From Xanthostigma xanthostigma (Eukaryota > Arthropoda > Insecta > Raphidioptera > Raphidiidae): a DNA stretch of 64,000 nucleotides. Each line of letters starts with the position of its first letter. The stretch's first letter is position 1. The notes beneath the pieces are model-generated. The model saw only the letters and a list, made by a program, of their open reading frames with translations, was not told where the DNA came from and did not search any database. The stretch lies in NCBI GenBank assembly GCA_963575645.1, contig OY754465.1, positions 41,442,401 through 41,506,400 of the forward strand, given 5' to 3'. The position numbers were made by a program, and so were the translations under genes. Below are positions 13,001 through 24,705 of this stretch, piece by piece.

Positions 13001-14982
13001 CACTGTAGGAGTAATTTTCATAAACAACTAAATGTTTGTGAAGTTGGAACTGTCGAAAATATTGAAACCTATAAAGTATGTAAAAACTAGCTATTTTATA
13101 AGAGATTAGTGTGAAAAATATAGTACGTAAGTATCTCAAACCGAATGATACTATGACTCTTGTGACTAAAACTCGATTATGCTCTTTTTGACATATTGTC
13201 ACTTACCATGATACCCATCCATGTCATTCTAGATACATAAACTATTATTTTATTATAGATAAAAAATCAATTTTAAAGGGATTTGACGCTAAGGTAAAAA
13301 ATGAGACTGTGTATTTTATGTTACACACTACAGAATTCAAACTTATTGTCGCGTCGACTGTAGACTTACACACTACCACACGTATTAACATCTTTTAATT
13401 AAACTAAGTGGTGGTATAATTATGACAAATTTTTTTATTGTTTTGTTGCCAAAATAATGACTGAACGTACACAAAAAATGATATTGACTACTAAAAAAAT
13501 GTGCTGAACCGATTTAAGTAAAAATTATATGGGGTCAGTTCTGCATCTCCCTGAGTACAGTGGAATCGGAATCATTCAAATTAAGTGAAGATTGAACAAA
13601 CATGAAAAAAATTAATAAAGGTGCAGATCGAATTGATAACCTTCTTATTTGCCGATTAATTAATAAAAGACAAGTGTCGCTTAAAATTTGCCAACGTCCA
13701 TCTCACATTTCCTTGTTCTGTTCTTTTTTACACTATTCACGTCGTTTTGTGTACAAACTAGACTACGTCCTGGCCTCTTCCAATTTTTATGGTAAAATAT
13801 CGTTTTAAGAAATATAGACGTGTATCTCATATATGTATTTTTTATCATGTTGTGAAATTTTATCACTTCTCATGATGCCTATATAATATTATTATGTAAA
13901 AATATTGATCTCGTAAAAAAAACGTTCTATCCTCCATCCGATTTGGCTTGATTTATATATTTCTATATTTTTTCACTCAGTAAAATTTTTACGAATCCAA
14001 GGCTTGTCGTGCTTGATTGAATTTTACAGCTATAAATATATAAAGTGTTTCTTAAGTACATAGACACCCTTCACAAGGTAATTCTATCGCCAAATTGAAG
14101 CTAAAAAGTTCAAGTAAAAATATGAGATAATTACAATTTTTCATTGCAGTATAGGTACTAGTTTTAAATTTTTGGGAAATTAAATTATATATGCATAATT
14201 TAGTGAAAAAATGCCACTTTAAGCTCAAATTGTCAGAAAACAATAAAGTGGAAAAGATGCTAGTGGAATATTATATCTACAGTTGCTCTTGTGAATTTAT
14301 TTATATGTTTTTTATTAACCTTTTGTGAAGTGTATAGTCGTAAAACATTAAAGCTAGTGGAAGTGTGCAATTGGGTTAGGATAAAACATTATTTTCAATA
14401 ATTATGAATAACGGGAATGCGGACACATAGGTATATAATTCTTTTCTTTTATTGCTAATAAAAAATAATTATTATTTTGTGAAAATTTTTTGACGTTTAC
14501 ACTAACGCCATCGGTCGGATCTTTGGGTGAAAGTCAAAATATTCAACAAAAAGAGCAAGGAGTATTATAGTGCAGTGTATATTTATTCTTTAACTAACTT
14601 TTCTACTTAATATTTTGCTTGGTACGAATTGAAAGTAAATTTTATTCTAACGAATGAATTTGTTCTAAGATTAGTAACGTCTTATCTTTAATTACAAAAA
14701 CACAAAGTTGATTTAAAATTTTTCAGTTTTAAAATTGCAATTTTTTGACGTCAAAAACGTAGCCAGCCATAAGAGTTACTAGTGCGACATCAAATTTGTA
14801 AACATACATACGTAATACGTATATAAACACACGACACACACACGTGAGTAAACACTAAACGAGCCTCGTCTAAACGATACCGAGCCTCATTTGCACTTGT
14901 TTGTATACACTACAAAAATGACGTCACAGTAGGTAAACATGGCGGCTTGTGTTTTCGCGCCAACTTTTATATATTTAAAGTT
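10051..14982. other. AT-rich sequence without a recognised gene
   Basis: No domain-bearing frame. Near 12,830-12,870 a motif with GTATAAAATAGC recurs in variant form at 25,078-25,100, 26,466-26,500 and 30,190-30,230, so old repeats are present. Confidence 0.45.
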
Positions 14983-15515
14983 TGAAAATAACAATTTTTT
15001 GCAGCGTATGGCATTATTGTTATTTTCATGAGTTTTGGGGGGTGGCTAAATAGGGGTAAATTTAATCGAAATCGGATGGCATTGATACACACCATTATTT
15101 GTACTTATGACAGTATAAATTTTGAATGCCATCCGATTTGAACAATTTTTAGTGTTTTTTTTACTTATTGTTGAAACAATCGAAAAAAAGGATTTTTCGG
15201 AAACTTTGAGGGGTTGTTTCTCCGAAACTGCCCATCAGGATCGGATGTCAATAAGTATGCTCACTAATTTTGAAGCGGTTGCCTTTTCACTTTTTTTTTA
15301 TTCGCTAGTGCAGAAACGGCCCGTGTGTTTCGGCTGGCAAACAAATTTTATTATATAATTAGGGTATTTCCTTCAATGCTACCGCATTTTTATCCGGTTG
15401 CCTTTTCAAAAATTTTTCGATTTTGCCCCACCCCCATATCGCGGCCCCTGTCCATTTGGGGTCACTTTGGCCGCTATCAGGGGGCTCTGTAGCACTCAAA
15501 GGCCCAGATTACTAT
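14983..15515 (+). mobile_element. Half copy of the 1.2 kb foldback element
   Basis: Corresponds to the central loop plus the right arm of 43,749-44,957, from GAAAATAACAA through GGCCCAGATTAC. It lacks the left arm and the outermost 60 or so bases. The 78-codon ORF at 15,122 is a chance frame in the arm. Confidence 0.85.
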
Positions 15516-15967
15516 ATACTATACGGTAAGAACAATTTAAGATAATTTAAAAATAAAAGTAAGATAGCATCTTATTATTTTTTTTTTTAATAATAACAAA
15601 AAGTAATCCTTTATTGATATGGTAATAACAAACCCATTTTAGAGCGCTCTAGCTTCCTTGGGAAATACCATTTAGCAGATAATAATAATAATTTATTGAG
15701 ACCGTTAGACATAAAACTTAATGTGTAGTCAAAGTCAGATTATAGAAAATATAACATTTGAATTAAAATCAATTAAAATCATTTAAAAATTCTTTAAAAG
15801 AATATTATGCTTTATCAACTAACATTTTTTAAAATATTTCTTGAATTTCTTTGTTGTCATGGATTTGTACTCAGCAGAGAGTTTGTTGTAAGATATTGTG
15901 CCTAAATAATAATTAATTTGTGTTTAATTGAACTTTTTAACTTAAGTGCGTAAGAAGCATTCTGTAT

Positions 15968-16949
15968 TATAGCACGGCAGTGGAAGGATTTCTGGTAACG
16001 TAGGTCCATTCCCACCTGTGAATAAATAAAAGAAAAAAGACGGACAGATTTCTCAAAACGGTGGATTGTTTGGGCTGTACCGGTGTTATTTTGGGCCCAT
16101 AGTGATCAGAGAGGGTACAGCTCCACTTCTTCCACTGTTCTGAGAAATTTGTGCAGAAATGTAACAAAGAAAAGAATATGCCGTTGGTCGATAACAATTA
16201 TATTTCATAATCACTTCAAAAACGTGTCGGTGATAAAGTACAAGGAAATCTGATTTACAAGTACATTCTTAATATTAACAATATCATTTGATCATGATTG
16301 ACAATTAGAAACTGGGGGTAGAACCCTGACGAGGTGATCACTTAATTATCTAGGGAAGTACATTTAATAAGGTTGCTTAAATTAAAAAAAAAAAATAATA
16401 AAACGTGAAAGAGGAAAAGAAAACTAGGCGTGAGCGTCATACCTTTTTCTGAAGAGTACTTACTTACACTTGAACAATACTTATTCTAGGAATACTTTAC
16501 ATAATTCGTGAGTGACTACGGGTATTTAGGCGCTTCATGGTAGTACCATGAAGTCTAAATTCGGTTTGGAGAAGAAGCTTGAAGATGATTCTGTGGTTTA
16601 TTCCATGAGCGTCCTTTTCATGCGACCACACCGAATCGCGGAAAAACAACTTAATGTTTGTTATTTTTCCGTAACTAATAAATATTGATTTTAATTATTT
16701 CAAACCTAACAACTATTGTTTGTCACTTTTTCACTTTGAAAATCACAGATACCGCGTATTTAGAGTCAGACGACTGGATCACACGATAGACACACTTATG
16801 TTTATAAGCCCAAGCCACGCGATCCAAATCGTACCGCGCATGCAAATCCCGCGAATTTAGTGATTTGATTTCCTTATTTATTTATTTTATTATAATAATT
16901 TTTATGCTAATATTAAAAAAATGTCGCGGTGCTATGGCACCACGTGACA
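15968..16949 (-). repeat. 3' LTR of the Gypsy element
   Basis: On the element's own strand it starts TGTCACGTGG and ends GTGCTATA, so the usual ...CA end is not present. It is preceded by a polypurine tract. It carries a 76-codon ORF that I regard as chance. Confidence 0.92.
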
Positions 16950-16963
16950 GGCTCCCCCTCTTT
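16950..16963 (-). other. Polypurine tract of the Gypsy element
   Basis: On the element strand AAAGAGGGGGAGCC lies directly next to the 3' LTR start TGTCACG, the position of the plus-strand primer. Confidence 0.75.
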
Positions 16964-17489
16964 AGTGATTAGGAGGTACTCCGCTATACTACTAACTGTA
17001 CATACAACAAGAAATTCACAACAATGAATTTATCTTTGTTGTAACTAAGTCAACAATCACTTGACAATCTACCATATCCCATACTATGGCAGTTGAAGTG
17101 TGCTCTTCATAAATAAGCTCTAATTAAATTTAACTAATCTAAATTGATCTAACGAGATGAAACAACCACCGATAATACGGAAATTATGGGGTCGTAACCT
17201 GACTGGCTGAAGGAGACAGCTTAAACGTTAGACGAAATTGGGCCTTAGGAAAGCGCCGGAATGTAAACAAGGACAAGCTTATAATCTAAAACAAAGGACG
17301 AGAATAACGAAATAACACAGGGAGAATTCTTTATTTAGGAAAATAAAGCATAACTCAGGTACGAAAAATAACTTAAACTTTTATTGTTAGTACTAACCTA
17401 ACCTAACAACACTTGACGTTTGACAGATGTCAGCTGTCTGACATTGAACTTGAAATTAAACTAGAGGGCAATGACCTCGGGTGAATTTT
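16964..17489 (-). other. Gypsy 3' untranslated region
   Basis: About 525 bases between the pol stop and the purine tract. There is no open frame for an envelope protein, so the element is a non-infectious retrotransposon in structure. Confidence 0.7.
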
Positions 17490-20400
17490 TCAATTGTTAA
17501 CAGACGGAATTTTCTTCAGATGTTCAATATGAGATTTAAACATCTTTTTGGAGGATGGATCTTGAAGGATGCAGCTAACAGGACTCGTAAATTCTAAAAT
17601 TACACGGGGATTACTGTAACGAGGACAAAGTTTGAGGTGAAAATTCGGTTTCATTTTGTTATAATGTAACCTTTGTACAACAAAATCGCCGACTTGAAAC
17701 TTCGACTGCAACGAACGGTTTTTATTGAAATATTTCGCTTGTAGATCATGTGATTTTGACAGAGCTAGGCGAACTTGATTTTCGGAAGGCAAAGCGTCTT
17801 GTTCCCACACAGATGACAAATTCCATTGTAAATCGAGTGGAAATTTGATTTCTCTTGACAAAAATATCTTACAAGGTAAATTTTTAATACTTTCATGATA
17901 TGAAGAATTATTGGCGAAGGTTATGTGATTTAATAACAAGTCCCAACTGAGATGATCGTCAAACTTTTGTTGAAGTAAAATTGACAGAGCAGCTCTAACG
18001 TTTCGTATTACTCTTTCTACAGCATTGGACGAAGGATGATAAGGCGAACTGTGAATGACACGTGAACCCCAGGAAGTACAGAATTCATTAAACTTGTTTG
18101 ACGTAAACGAAGTCGCGTTATCGGAAACTATTTTAGTTGGTGGACCGTACGTGGTAAAAACTTGATGTAGACATTTTATTATCGACGTGGAACTGGAATC
18201 AGGAATCGCGTAAGTTATTAACCACTTGCTGTAACTATCCAGAATTAGAAGAACATATTTATTCCCGGAATGTGATTTGACAAGCGGTCCCATGAGATCA
18301 ATGTAAATTTTATCCCACACCGATTGTGGAGGATTAGACGACATAACTACTTTATCAGGATGTTGATCTGATTTATGCGTTGCACAGAGCATACAATCTT
18401 TAATAAATTGACGAACCTCAACAAACATGCGCGGCCACCAAAATCTTCGTGATATTGAACGATACGTCTTCGTGACTCCGGGATGACTGGCGATTTGTGA
18501 ATTATGAAACTGTTCCAATATTTCTTTCTTGGAGGCGGACGGAACAACAATACGTCGACGACGGTTGCGGCCTACGAGTCGAACCAGGAAATTCTTGTGA
18601 ATAGCGAAATTTTTCTGAGGTAAACCTTGATTAATTTGACTTTTAAGGCGGTTTAACTCAGGATCTTGATCTTGCAGGATATTAAGTTCGGTAAACGGAT
18701 TTTTAATTTCCGTAATGGGATTGAGAAAATTTGATTGTATTGCATTTTTCTCAGAAGTTTCGGATTCAGCTACCAAACGGGATAAACAATCGGCAGTACA
18801 ATTTACTTTACCGCGAATATGTTCGACTTTGAAACTGAAACGACTGATGCGAAGTAACCACCTACCTACACGACCTAAGTTGCGGGGGTGCTGAATTAAC
18901 CATTTGAGACAGGAACTATCTGTCTGAAGAATAAAAGTTTGATGCGAGAGGTAAGATTTCATTTTTTCCATAGCCCAAATACATGCTAAAGCTTCTTGTT
19001 CGTACGTACTGTATTTCTTCTCGGCGGATGTCAAACGTCGGCTTGCGTACTGGATCGGGTGTAGACCATCTTCAAAGGATTGTAAAAGAACACAACCAAC
19101 ATGATTTTGACTAGCGTCGGTTTGCAGAATGAATTCGCGTTGAAAATCGGGAAAACGTAGAACTGGTGAACTTGACAGAGCTTCACGAAGTTTGCGAAAA
19201 GACTGAATATGCGTTTCCGTTAAATTATATTTGACATTTTTCTTCCGTAGATCATTGAGTGGCGACATTATCTGAGCGTATTCGGGGATAAACTTAGCGT
19301 AATAACCAACCATTCCAATAAATGTTTGAAGCTGTTTCAAATTCTTCGGGATTGGCAAATTCTTTATCGCTTCTACTTTGTCGGGATCCATGGAAAGACC
19401 GTTGCTTGAGACACGATGACCCAGGAAGTTGAGTTCGCTTTGGGCGAATTTTATTTTATCCGGATTCACGGTAAGATTAGCTTCTTTTAGACGTCTTAAC
19501 GTTTCTCGGACGTGTACCATATGAGATTCCATATCGGGACTGTATATTAATAAGTCGTCGAAAAATACAATCACAAACTTGTATCTTAAATCGGCAAAAA
19601 TGTCAAACATCAGACGGTTTAGAGCACTAGGTGAAATAGATAGCCCGAACGGAGCCTTATGAAATTTCCACTGGCCTTCAGGAGTGACGAACGAAGTTAG
19701 ACTCTTTGATTTGTCAGATAATTCAACTTGGTAAAAGGCGCTGTTTAGATCCAACGTGGTGAAAACTTTGGCGTTTTTTAAGCACTGGAAAATGTGCTCA
19801 ATCGACGGAACAGGAAAACTATCCATGACAACCTTTTTGTTTAACTGGCGATAATCAATACAAAGTCTATAACCTCCACTTGATTTCTTGACAAGAAAAG
19901 CCGGTGAAGCGTAAGGGGATTTACTAGGTGAAATAACGCCTTTATTCAAAAGATCACTAATATGTTCCCTCATTATTTTAGCTTGAGGTGGGGAAAGTGG
20001 ATACGGGGCCTTTCGGACTGGAATATCGTCAGACAAATGAATTGAATATTTGTAATTTTTAGCTTGACCTAGTTCTTCGGTAAGAACTTCTGGAAATTCT
20101 GCAAGCAAACTACTAAAGTTAGCCGCATTTGAATCTATACTGGTAACGTGATCCAGGGAGAAGGTTTTGGACGAAGCGGGTAACGGTACAAAGGGAATGA
20201 CGTGAGAGGAATCGAATTTGAAAGAAAGATTATTCTCGGTACAATTAACGTTCGCACCCATTTTGCATAAAGAATCATAACCTATTATGACGGGATACGA
20301 CAGAGCGTCGAGAACTAGGAAATCAATCTTCCAGGTAAATTTACTAATAGTAATGACTACTGTTAACGTGAAATTAGATCTCGCGATAGAACTGTTGGCT

Positions 20401-20642
20401 ACTTGGGCATAAGAAATCGAATTTGTGATCGTACCTATTTTTAACGATGACAAATAATTAGCAAGTTCGGAATTGATGTAGTTCTTGGTAGAACCGGTAT
20501 CAAGCAGTGCCGAAGCTCGAATATGTTGAAAGTAGAGATAAACTAGAGGGATCGTAGAGCTACTTGATTGACTTGGAGAATTATAGGAATAATTCGGGAC
20601 GGGAGAAGTCAATCGAATAGACGTATTTACAGGAGAGGACAA
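17490..20642 (-). CDS. pol: Gypsy pol: protease, reverse transcriptase, RNase H, integrase
   Basis: 1,050 residues open from 20642, and open without a stop from just after the gag TGA at 20759. Domains: aspartic protease with DTGS near residue 48; RT with FFDDLLIYS near 360 (the usual Y/F-x-DD box); RNase H with LQTDAS near 507 and a following EQEALA; integrase with an HHCC zinc region near 717 (HPGVTKTYRS...CMLCATHK) and D, D, E residues near 784, 841 and 875. No frameshift or internal stop, so it looks intact. The first residue is not ATG: the codon is TTG, so translation must come from gag or a new start. Confidence 0.93.
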   Translation of the reverse strand: MSSPVNTSIRLTSPVPNYSYNSPSQSSSSTIPLVYLYFQHIRASALLDTGSTKNYINSELANYLSSLKIGTITNSISYAQVANSSIARSNFTLTVVITISKFTWKIDFLVLDALSYPVIIGYDSLCKMGANVNCTENNLSFKFDSSHVIPFVPLPASSKTFSLDHVTSIDSNAANFSSLLAEFPEVLTEELGQAKNYKYSIHLSDDIPVRKAPYPLSPPQAKIMREHISDLLNKGVISPSKSPYASPAFLVKKSSGGYRLCIDYRQLNKKVVMDSFPVPSIEHIFQCLKNAKVFTTLDLNSAFYQVELSDKSKSLTSFVTPEGQWKFHKAPFGLSISPSALNRLMFDIFADLRYKFVIVFFDDLLIYSPDMESHMVHVRETLRRLKEANLTVNPDKIKFAQSELNFLGHRVSSNGLSMDPDKVEAIKNLPIPKNLKQLQTFIGMVGYYAKFIPEYAQIMSPLNDLRKKNVKYNLTETHIQSFRKLREALSSSPVLRFPDFQREFILQTDASQNHVGCVLLQSFEDGLHPIQYASRRLTSAEKKYSTYEQEALACIWAMEKMKSYLSHQTFILQTDSSCLKWLIQHPRNLGRVGRWLLRISRFSFKVEHIRGKVNCTADCLSRLVAESETSEKNAIQSNFLNPITEIKNPFTELNILQDQDPELNRLKSQINQGLPQKNFAIHKNFLVRLVGRNRRRRIVVPSASKKEILEQFHNSQIASHPGVTKTYRSISRRFWWPRMFVEVRQFIKDCMLCATHKSDQHPDKVVMSSNPPQSVWDKIYIDLMGPLVKSHSGNKYVLLILDSYSKWLITYAIPDSSSTSIIKCLHQVFTTYGPPTKIVSDNATSFTSNKFNEFCTSWGSRVIHSSPYHPSSNAVERVIRNVRAALSILLQQKFDDHLSWDLLLNHITFANNSSYHESIKNLPCKIFLSREIKFPLDLQWNLSSVWEQDALPSENQVRLALSKSHDLQAKYFNKNRSLQSKFQVGDFVVQRLHYNKMKPNFHLKLCPRYSNPRVILEFTSPVSCILQDPSSKKMFKSHIEHLKKIPSVNN

Positions 20643-20759
20643 GTTAGCTGGAGGGGGGTGGTTTGAAAGAGGTGACTTATTAACTAATGTGGTTAACCGG
20701 GGAAAGACATTAATTTGTTCTACATCTTTCGGTTTACTAAAAATTTTGACAACACTATC

Positions 20760-21623
20760 TCACCCTTGAGAGGGCAGGATAGCCTTAGGTTCAGAAGGAG
20801 AAGGACGTGGGGGACGAACCGGACACTGGGCTATAAAGTGACCTGGTTGTTTACAATATCGGCAACAAGGGGAAAAATTAGGAGCGACAAGTCCGGTCGA
20901 ATTGGGGTGAGTGTACGTTTTACGTTGACGTTCAACTACTCTCAAATGTTTTATAAGCTGGTGAAGCTCAGCTAAACAAGTTGGGGTATCTCTGAATTGT
21001 AGATAATTAAATGTGAATTCGTTTTGGTTAAGCCAAATGCGCGCAATTATCTCCGATTCAGACAGGCTAGGACCCAATAATTCGACGTATTTCAAGACGT
21101 CTTCAGCATATTCGGGAAAATTCTCAGAGAGGTTCTGACGCCTACTGATATAGCGTTCTATTAGCATAGCCCGATCTATAGAAGTGGTGAAATGGTTTAG
21201 AATAAGATTTTTGAGCTGTGTCCATTCGAGTTCAGAATAGACATTAAGTCTCCACCACTGTCGGAGGGGTCCGTCAGTCTTAGTGCCTAAACTCTTTAAC
21301 AAAATATGAAATGGAACTAAAGCGAATTGACTCACGTTCTCGATTTCTAACAGGAATTGTATCAAAATGTCAAGATCTGTACCTGTAGCGGTAGGTACGT
21401 TACGCAACAAGTCCCGGATATCGCCCATATTTGCATGCGAAGCGGTATGATTTGGAACGGAAATAAGAATTGGCTCGGACTTACTCGGTGAGTGCACTGG
21501 AGGATCGTCCATCGCCGGTGGAGAGTCTGGAAGTTCAGCGGTGGTCGGAGGCGGACCTGGAGATTTGCTTTGGCCGGGTGTCGGCGGAGACTTTGGGCTG
21601 CGGCAGGACTTATGGCGCGGCAT
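20760..21623 (-). CDS. gag: Gypsy gag (capsid-nucleocapsid) polyprotein
   Basis: 287 residues from ATG at 21623 to a TGA at 20760-20762. A Pro/Ser-rich N-terminus is followed by a helical capsid-like region (residues about 75-230, with PLRQWWRLNV and WTQLKNLILNHF) and one CCHC zinc knuckle, CRYCKQPGHFIAQC, near residue 255, which binds element RNA in particle assembly. The start lies about 70 bases from the 5' LTR. The stop is in the same frame as pol, with no other stop between them. Confidence 0.9.
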   Translation of the reverse strand: MPRHKSCRSPKSPPTPGQSKSPGPPPTTAELPDSPPAMDDPPVHSPSKSEPILISVPNHTASHANMGDIRDLLRNVPTATGTDLDILIQFLLEIENVSQFALVPFHILLKSLGTKTDGPLRQWWRLNVYSELEWTQLKNLILNHFTTSIDRAMLIERYISRRQNLSENFPEYAEDVLKYVELLGPSLSESEIIARIWLNQNEFTFNYLQFRDTPTCLAELHQLIKHLRVVERQRKTYTHPNSTGLVAPNFSPCCRYCKQPGHFIAQCPVRPPRPSPSEPKAILPSQG

Positions 21624-21675
21624 GGTCGACTGGAAGACGTGGAATCGGACAGGAACAGGACTCAGGAATTAACTA

Positions 21676-21690
21676 CGCTCCTTGCTACCA
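21676..21690 (-). other. Primer-binding site of the Gypsy element
   Basis: On the element strand TGGTAGCAAGGAGCG starts two bases after the LTR. TGG is the complement of tRNA CCA. The first eight bases fit the 3' end of initiator Met tRNA, but the rest matches only with a gap, so the primer tRNA is uncertain. Confidence 0.6.
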
Positions 21691-21692
21691 AT

Positions 21693-22674
21693 TATAGCAC
21701 GGCAGTGGAAGGATTTCTGGTAACGTAGGTCCATTCCCACCTGTGAATAAATAAAAGAAAAAAGACGGACAGATTTCTCAAAACGGTGGATTGTTTGGGC
21801 TGTACCGGTGTTATTTTGGGCCCATAGTGATCAGAGAGGGTACAGCTCCACTTCTTCCACTGTTCTGAGAAATTTGTGCAGAAATGTAACAAAGAAAAGA
21901 ATATGCCGTTGGTCGATAACAATTATATTTCATAATCACTTCAAAAACGTGTCGGTGATAAAGTACAAGGAAATCTGATTTACAAGTACATTCTTAATAT
22001 TAACAATATCATTTGATCATGATTGACAATTAGAAACTGGGGGTAGAACCCTGACGAGGTGATCACTTAATTATCTAGGGAAGTACATTTAATAAGGTTG
22101 CTTAAATTAAAAAAAAAAAATAATAAAACGTGAAAGAGGAAAAGAAAACTAGGCGTGAGCGTCATACCTTTTTCTGAAGAGTACTTACTTACACTTGAAC
22201 AATACTTATTCTAGGAATACTTTACATAATTCGTGAGTGACTACGGGTATTTAGGCGCTTCATGGTAGTACCATGAAGTCTAAATTCGGTTTGGAGAAGA
22301 AGCTTGAAGATGATTCTGTGGTTTATTCCATGAGCGTCCTTTTCATGCGACCACACCGAATCGCGGAAAAACAACTTAATGTTTGTTATTTTTCCGTAAC
22401 TAATAAATATTGATTTTAATTATTTCAAACCTAACAACTATTGTTTGTCACTTTTTCACTTTGAAAATCACAGATACCGCGTATTTAGAGTCAGACGACT
22501 GGATCACACGATAGACACACTTATGTTTATAAGCCCAAGCCACGCGATCCAAATCGTACCGCGCATGCAAATCCCGCGAATTTAGTGATTTGATTTCCTT
22601 ATTTATTTATTTTATTATAATAATTTTTATGCTAATATTAAAAAAATGTCGCGGTGCTATGGCACCACGTGACA
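21693..22674 (-). repeat. 5' LTR of the Gypsy element
   Basis: Same length and apparently the same sequence as the other LTR, including the A-tract near its middle. It would carry the promoter for transcription toward lower coordinates. The boundary is set by the GTAT target duplication. Confidence 0.92.
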
Positions 22675-22678
22675 GTAT

Positions 22679-23981
22679 ACACGGAACGCATTGATTTTGG
22701 TATACAATCTATTGCCTAGTAAAAATGAGGGGTTCGAAGACCTTACTATTCGAACTTTACTGAAAACTTTTAACTCTTTCCCTGTTAACTCTTTCCCTGT
22801 TGACCCTGATTCCCTACTGAGTGAGTGGCAGGTACGTGCGGTCACTGACGTATACAAAATATGTACTTAGCAGAACAAAGTATGTGACTGAAAGAATTGT
22901 ATTTTCATTGTCCGAAACAAGCATTTTCTAAATAAGTTATTAAAAATAACGGTATTTTTAAATGAATCGATGACCTGTTTACATTATAAACGAGTTAGGT
23001 TACACTCCTAGTTAGGGAACTAGTTTTATTCATGGTACGACACTGCGTAAAGTGAATGGCAGTGAACGGAGTGGGGACTTCAGGTACTTTCAACACATAA
23101 TATGTATTTTGATAAACACGATTCAGTTCGTTCCTCCACCACCATTCTTACATCGATACGTCTCGTGGCTCCTAACCGGAAAGGCTTAATAATACTTTTA
23201 ATCTAATCTTCGAATTACTAGTTATACATGTTACTTCGGTGCCCCGTTCAAAACTATTTCAGGTTCGCTTAGAATCGGCCATTCCTGGACTTTCTAAGTG
23301 TTCAATTGATTCTTGACTCCCTCCCTTACATCTTTCAATTTTAGCGGCCCGGTCCGGTTTTGCCCGAATTTGTGGATGACCTATTAAATGTAGACATATG
23401 CTGCATGAGACTTTTTTATAGAATAATAGCCGTATTTGCAGGGCACTGTCATATATTTATTAATAATAGCACGCGATTGAAATGAAACACAGCCGCGACA
23501 TTATTGGAGTCTTCAACTCCACTGTATTCTAAGCAACTTTTCCAATTGTTTTTTCTATAAAAACAGTATTCGTACTATCAAAAACATTTTAAAAAAAATT
23601 TGCCAAATCGGCCCAACCGTTCTGAAGTAATGCGCTTACCAATGAACAGCATTTCATTTTAATTTACAATGATAGATTATTATTATTTACCTTACGACGC
23701 ATTTATTCATTGACAAAAATTGTAAAAATAAATCAGGTAAGTTTATTTTTTGGGCTTTCGCGCCGCTAACAAAACTATCCGTGGTCAGTTTTAACAGCTC
23801 TTTCCTTGAACCGAAAAACTTCACACAATTGATGGATACCATTCCAGCGTTAATAATAATAAATAGCACAATGACAATATTTTACTAGTGAGAGTTCAAA
23901 ATGCAATGAGTTTTTAAGATGTAGATCACTGCTTACTGGTGCACAGGCGTAACTATTTAAGTATTTACTAGTAATAGTCCA
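22679..23981. other. Intergenic sequence with Helitron-like remnants
   Basis: Directly right of the Gypsy element. Minus-strand Helitron-type 3' sequence near 23,343-23,390 (GGTCCGGTTTTGCCCGAATT). No gene recognised. Confidence 0.45.
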
Positions 23982-24705
23982 AGAGCTATCAAACATTTCT
24001 GGGTAGGCATTTATGTTAGGGTGAAAATTTGTGCATCACTTTATTTATTATGTCTGAACACAAAATCAAAGACCTGGCTGAAAGTTAGTGGGTCCTAGTC
24101 AAGCCGTAATTTTTTTCCTTTGCGAAATTTTATTTGCAAAACAAGTCGTTGGGGTATTTTGAAATTTTGATATCTTCAAATTTAGTGTTTAATAAAATAA
24201 AAAATAAATAAGCCAGATCATTTAGTCGGGTTTAAATATCTGCCAAACGGTCACAAAACTGTCTATTATATGTAAGTGCGGCTAAGACGCCACGGGAAGG
24301 TTGAAGAGTGAGAGAGAGCGTGTATGGGCTGAGTTAAAGTGTGATGCGGTGCAATGTATGCCGATATTCGCTCTCTCTCACACTTCAACCTACCCGTAGC
24401 GTCTTACTCGCACTCACGTAAAATAGACAGTTTTGTAACCTCCTAGCGGACATTTAGTCCCGACTAAATGATCTGACTTATTTATTTTTTATTTTATTAA
24501 ATACTAAATTTGAAAGTAATAAAATTTCAAAATGTCTCAGGGACTCTTTTGCAAATAAAGTTTCGCAAAGGTAAAAATTCACAGCTTGTCTAGGTCCCAA
24601 TCCCTTCTGACAGGTCTTCGATTTTGTGTTCAGACATTACAAAAGAAGTGTTACACAAATTTTCACGCTGCCTCAAATATCTACCCAAAAATGTTTGATA
24701 GCTCT
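23982..24705. mobile_element. 0.72 kb foldback element
   Basis: Almost the whole segment is an imperfect inverted repeat: ends AGAGCTATCAAACATTT, with internal pairs such as GTCTGAACACAAAATC and CAAATTTAGTNTTTAATAAA and a GAGAGAGAGCG stem. The loop lies near 24,320-24,370. No coding region. Confidence 0.8.

Larger units (their letters stand above)
15968..22674 (-). mobile_element. Complete Ty3/Gypsy LTR retrotransposon
   Basis: 6.7 kb element on the minus strand. It has two 982-bp LTRs at a constant offset of 5,725 bases, with no difference noticed by eye, so the insertion looks recent. It is flanked by the direct repeat GTAT (15964-15967 and 22675-22678), the expected 4-bp Gypsy target duplication. 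Between the LTRs lie a primer-binding site, gag, pol (protease, RT, RNase H, integrase) and a purine tract; there is no envelope gene. The pol order PR-RT-RH-IN places it in Ty3/Gypsy rather than Copia; I do not assign a clade. Confidence 0.95.

Noticed and set aside
15967..16197. 76-residue ORF in both LTRs of the Gypsy element
   Set aside because: Identical only because the LTRs are identical. No domain, and it overlaps the expected promoter/R region.
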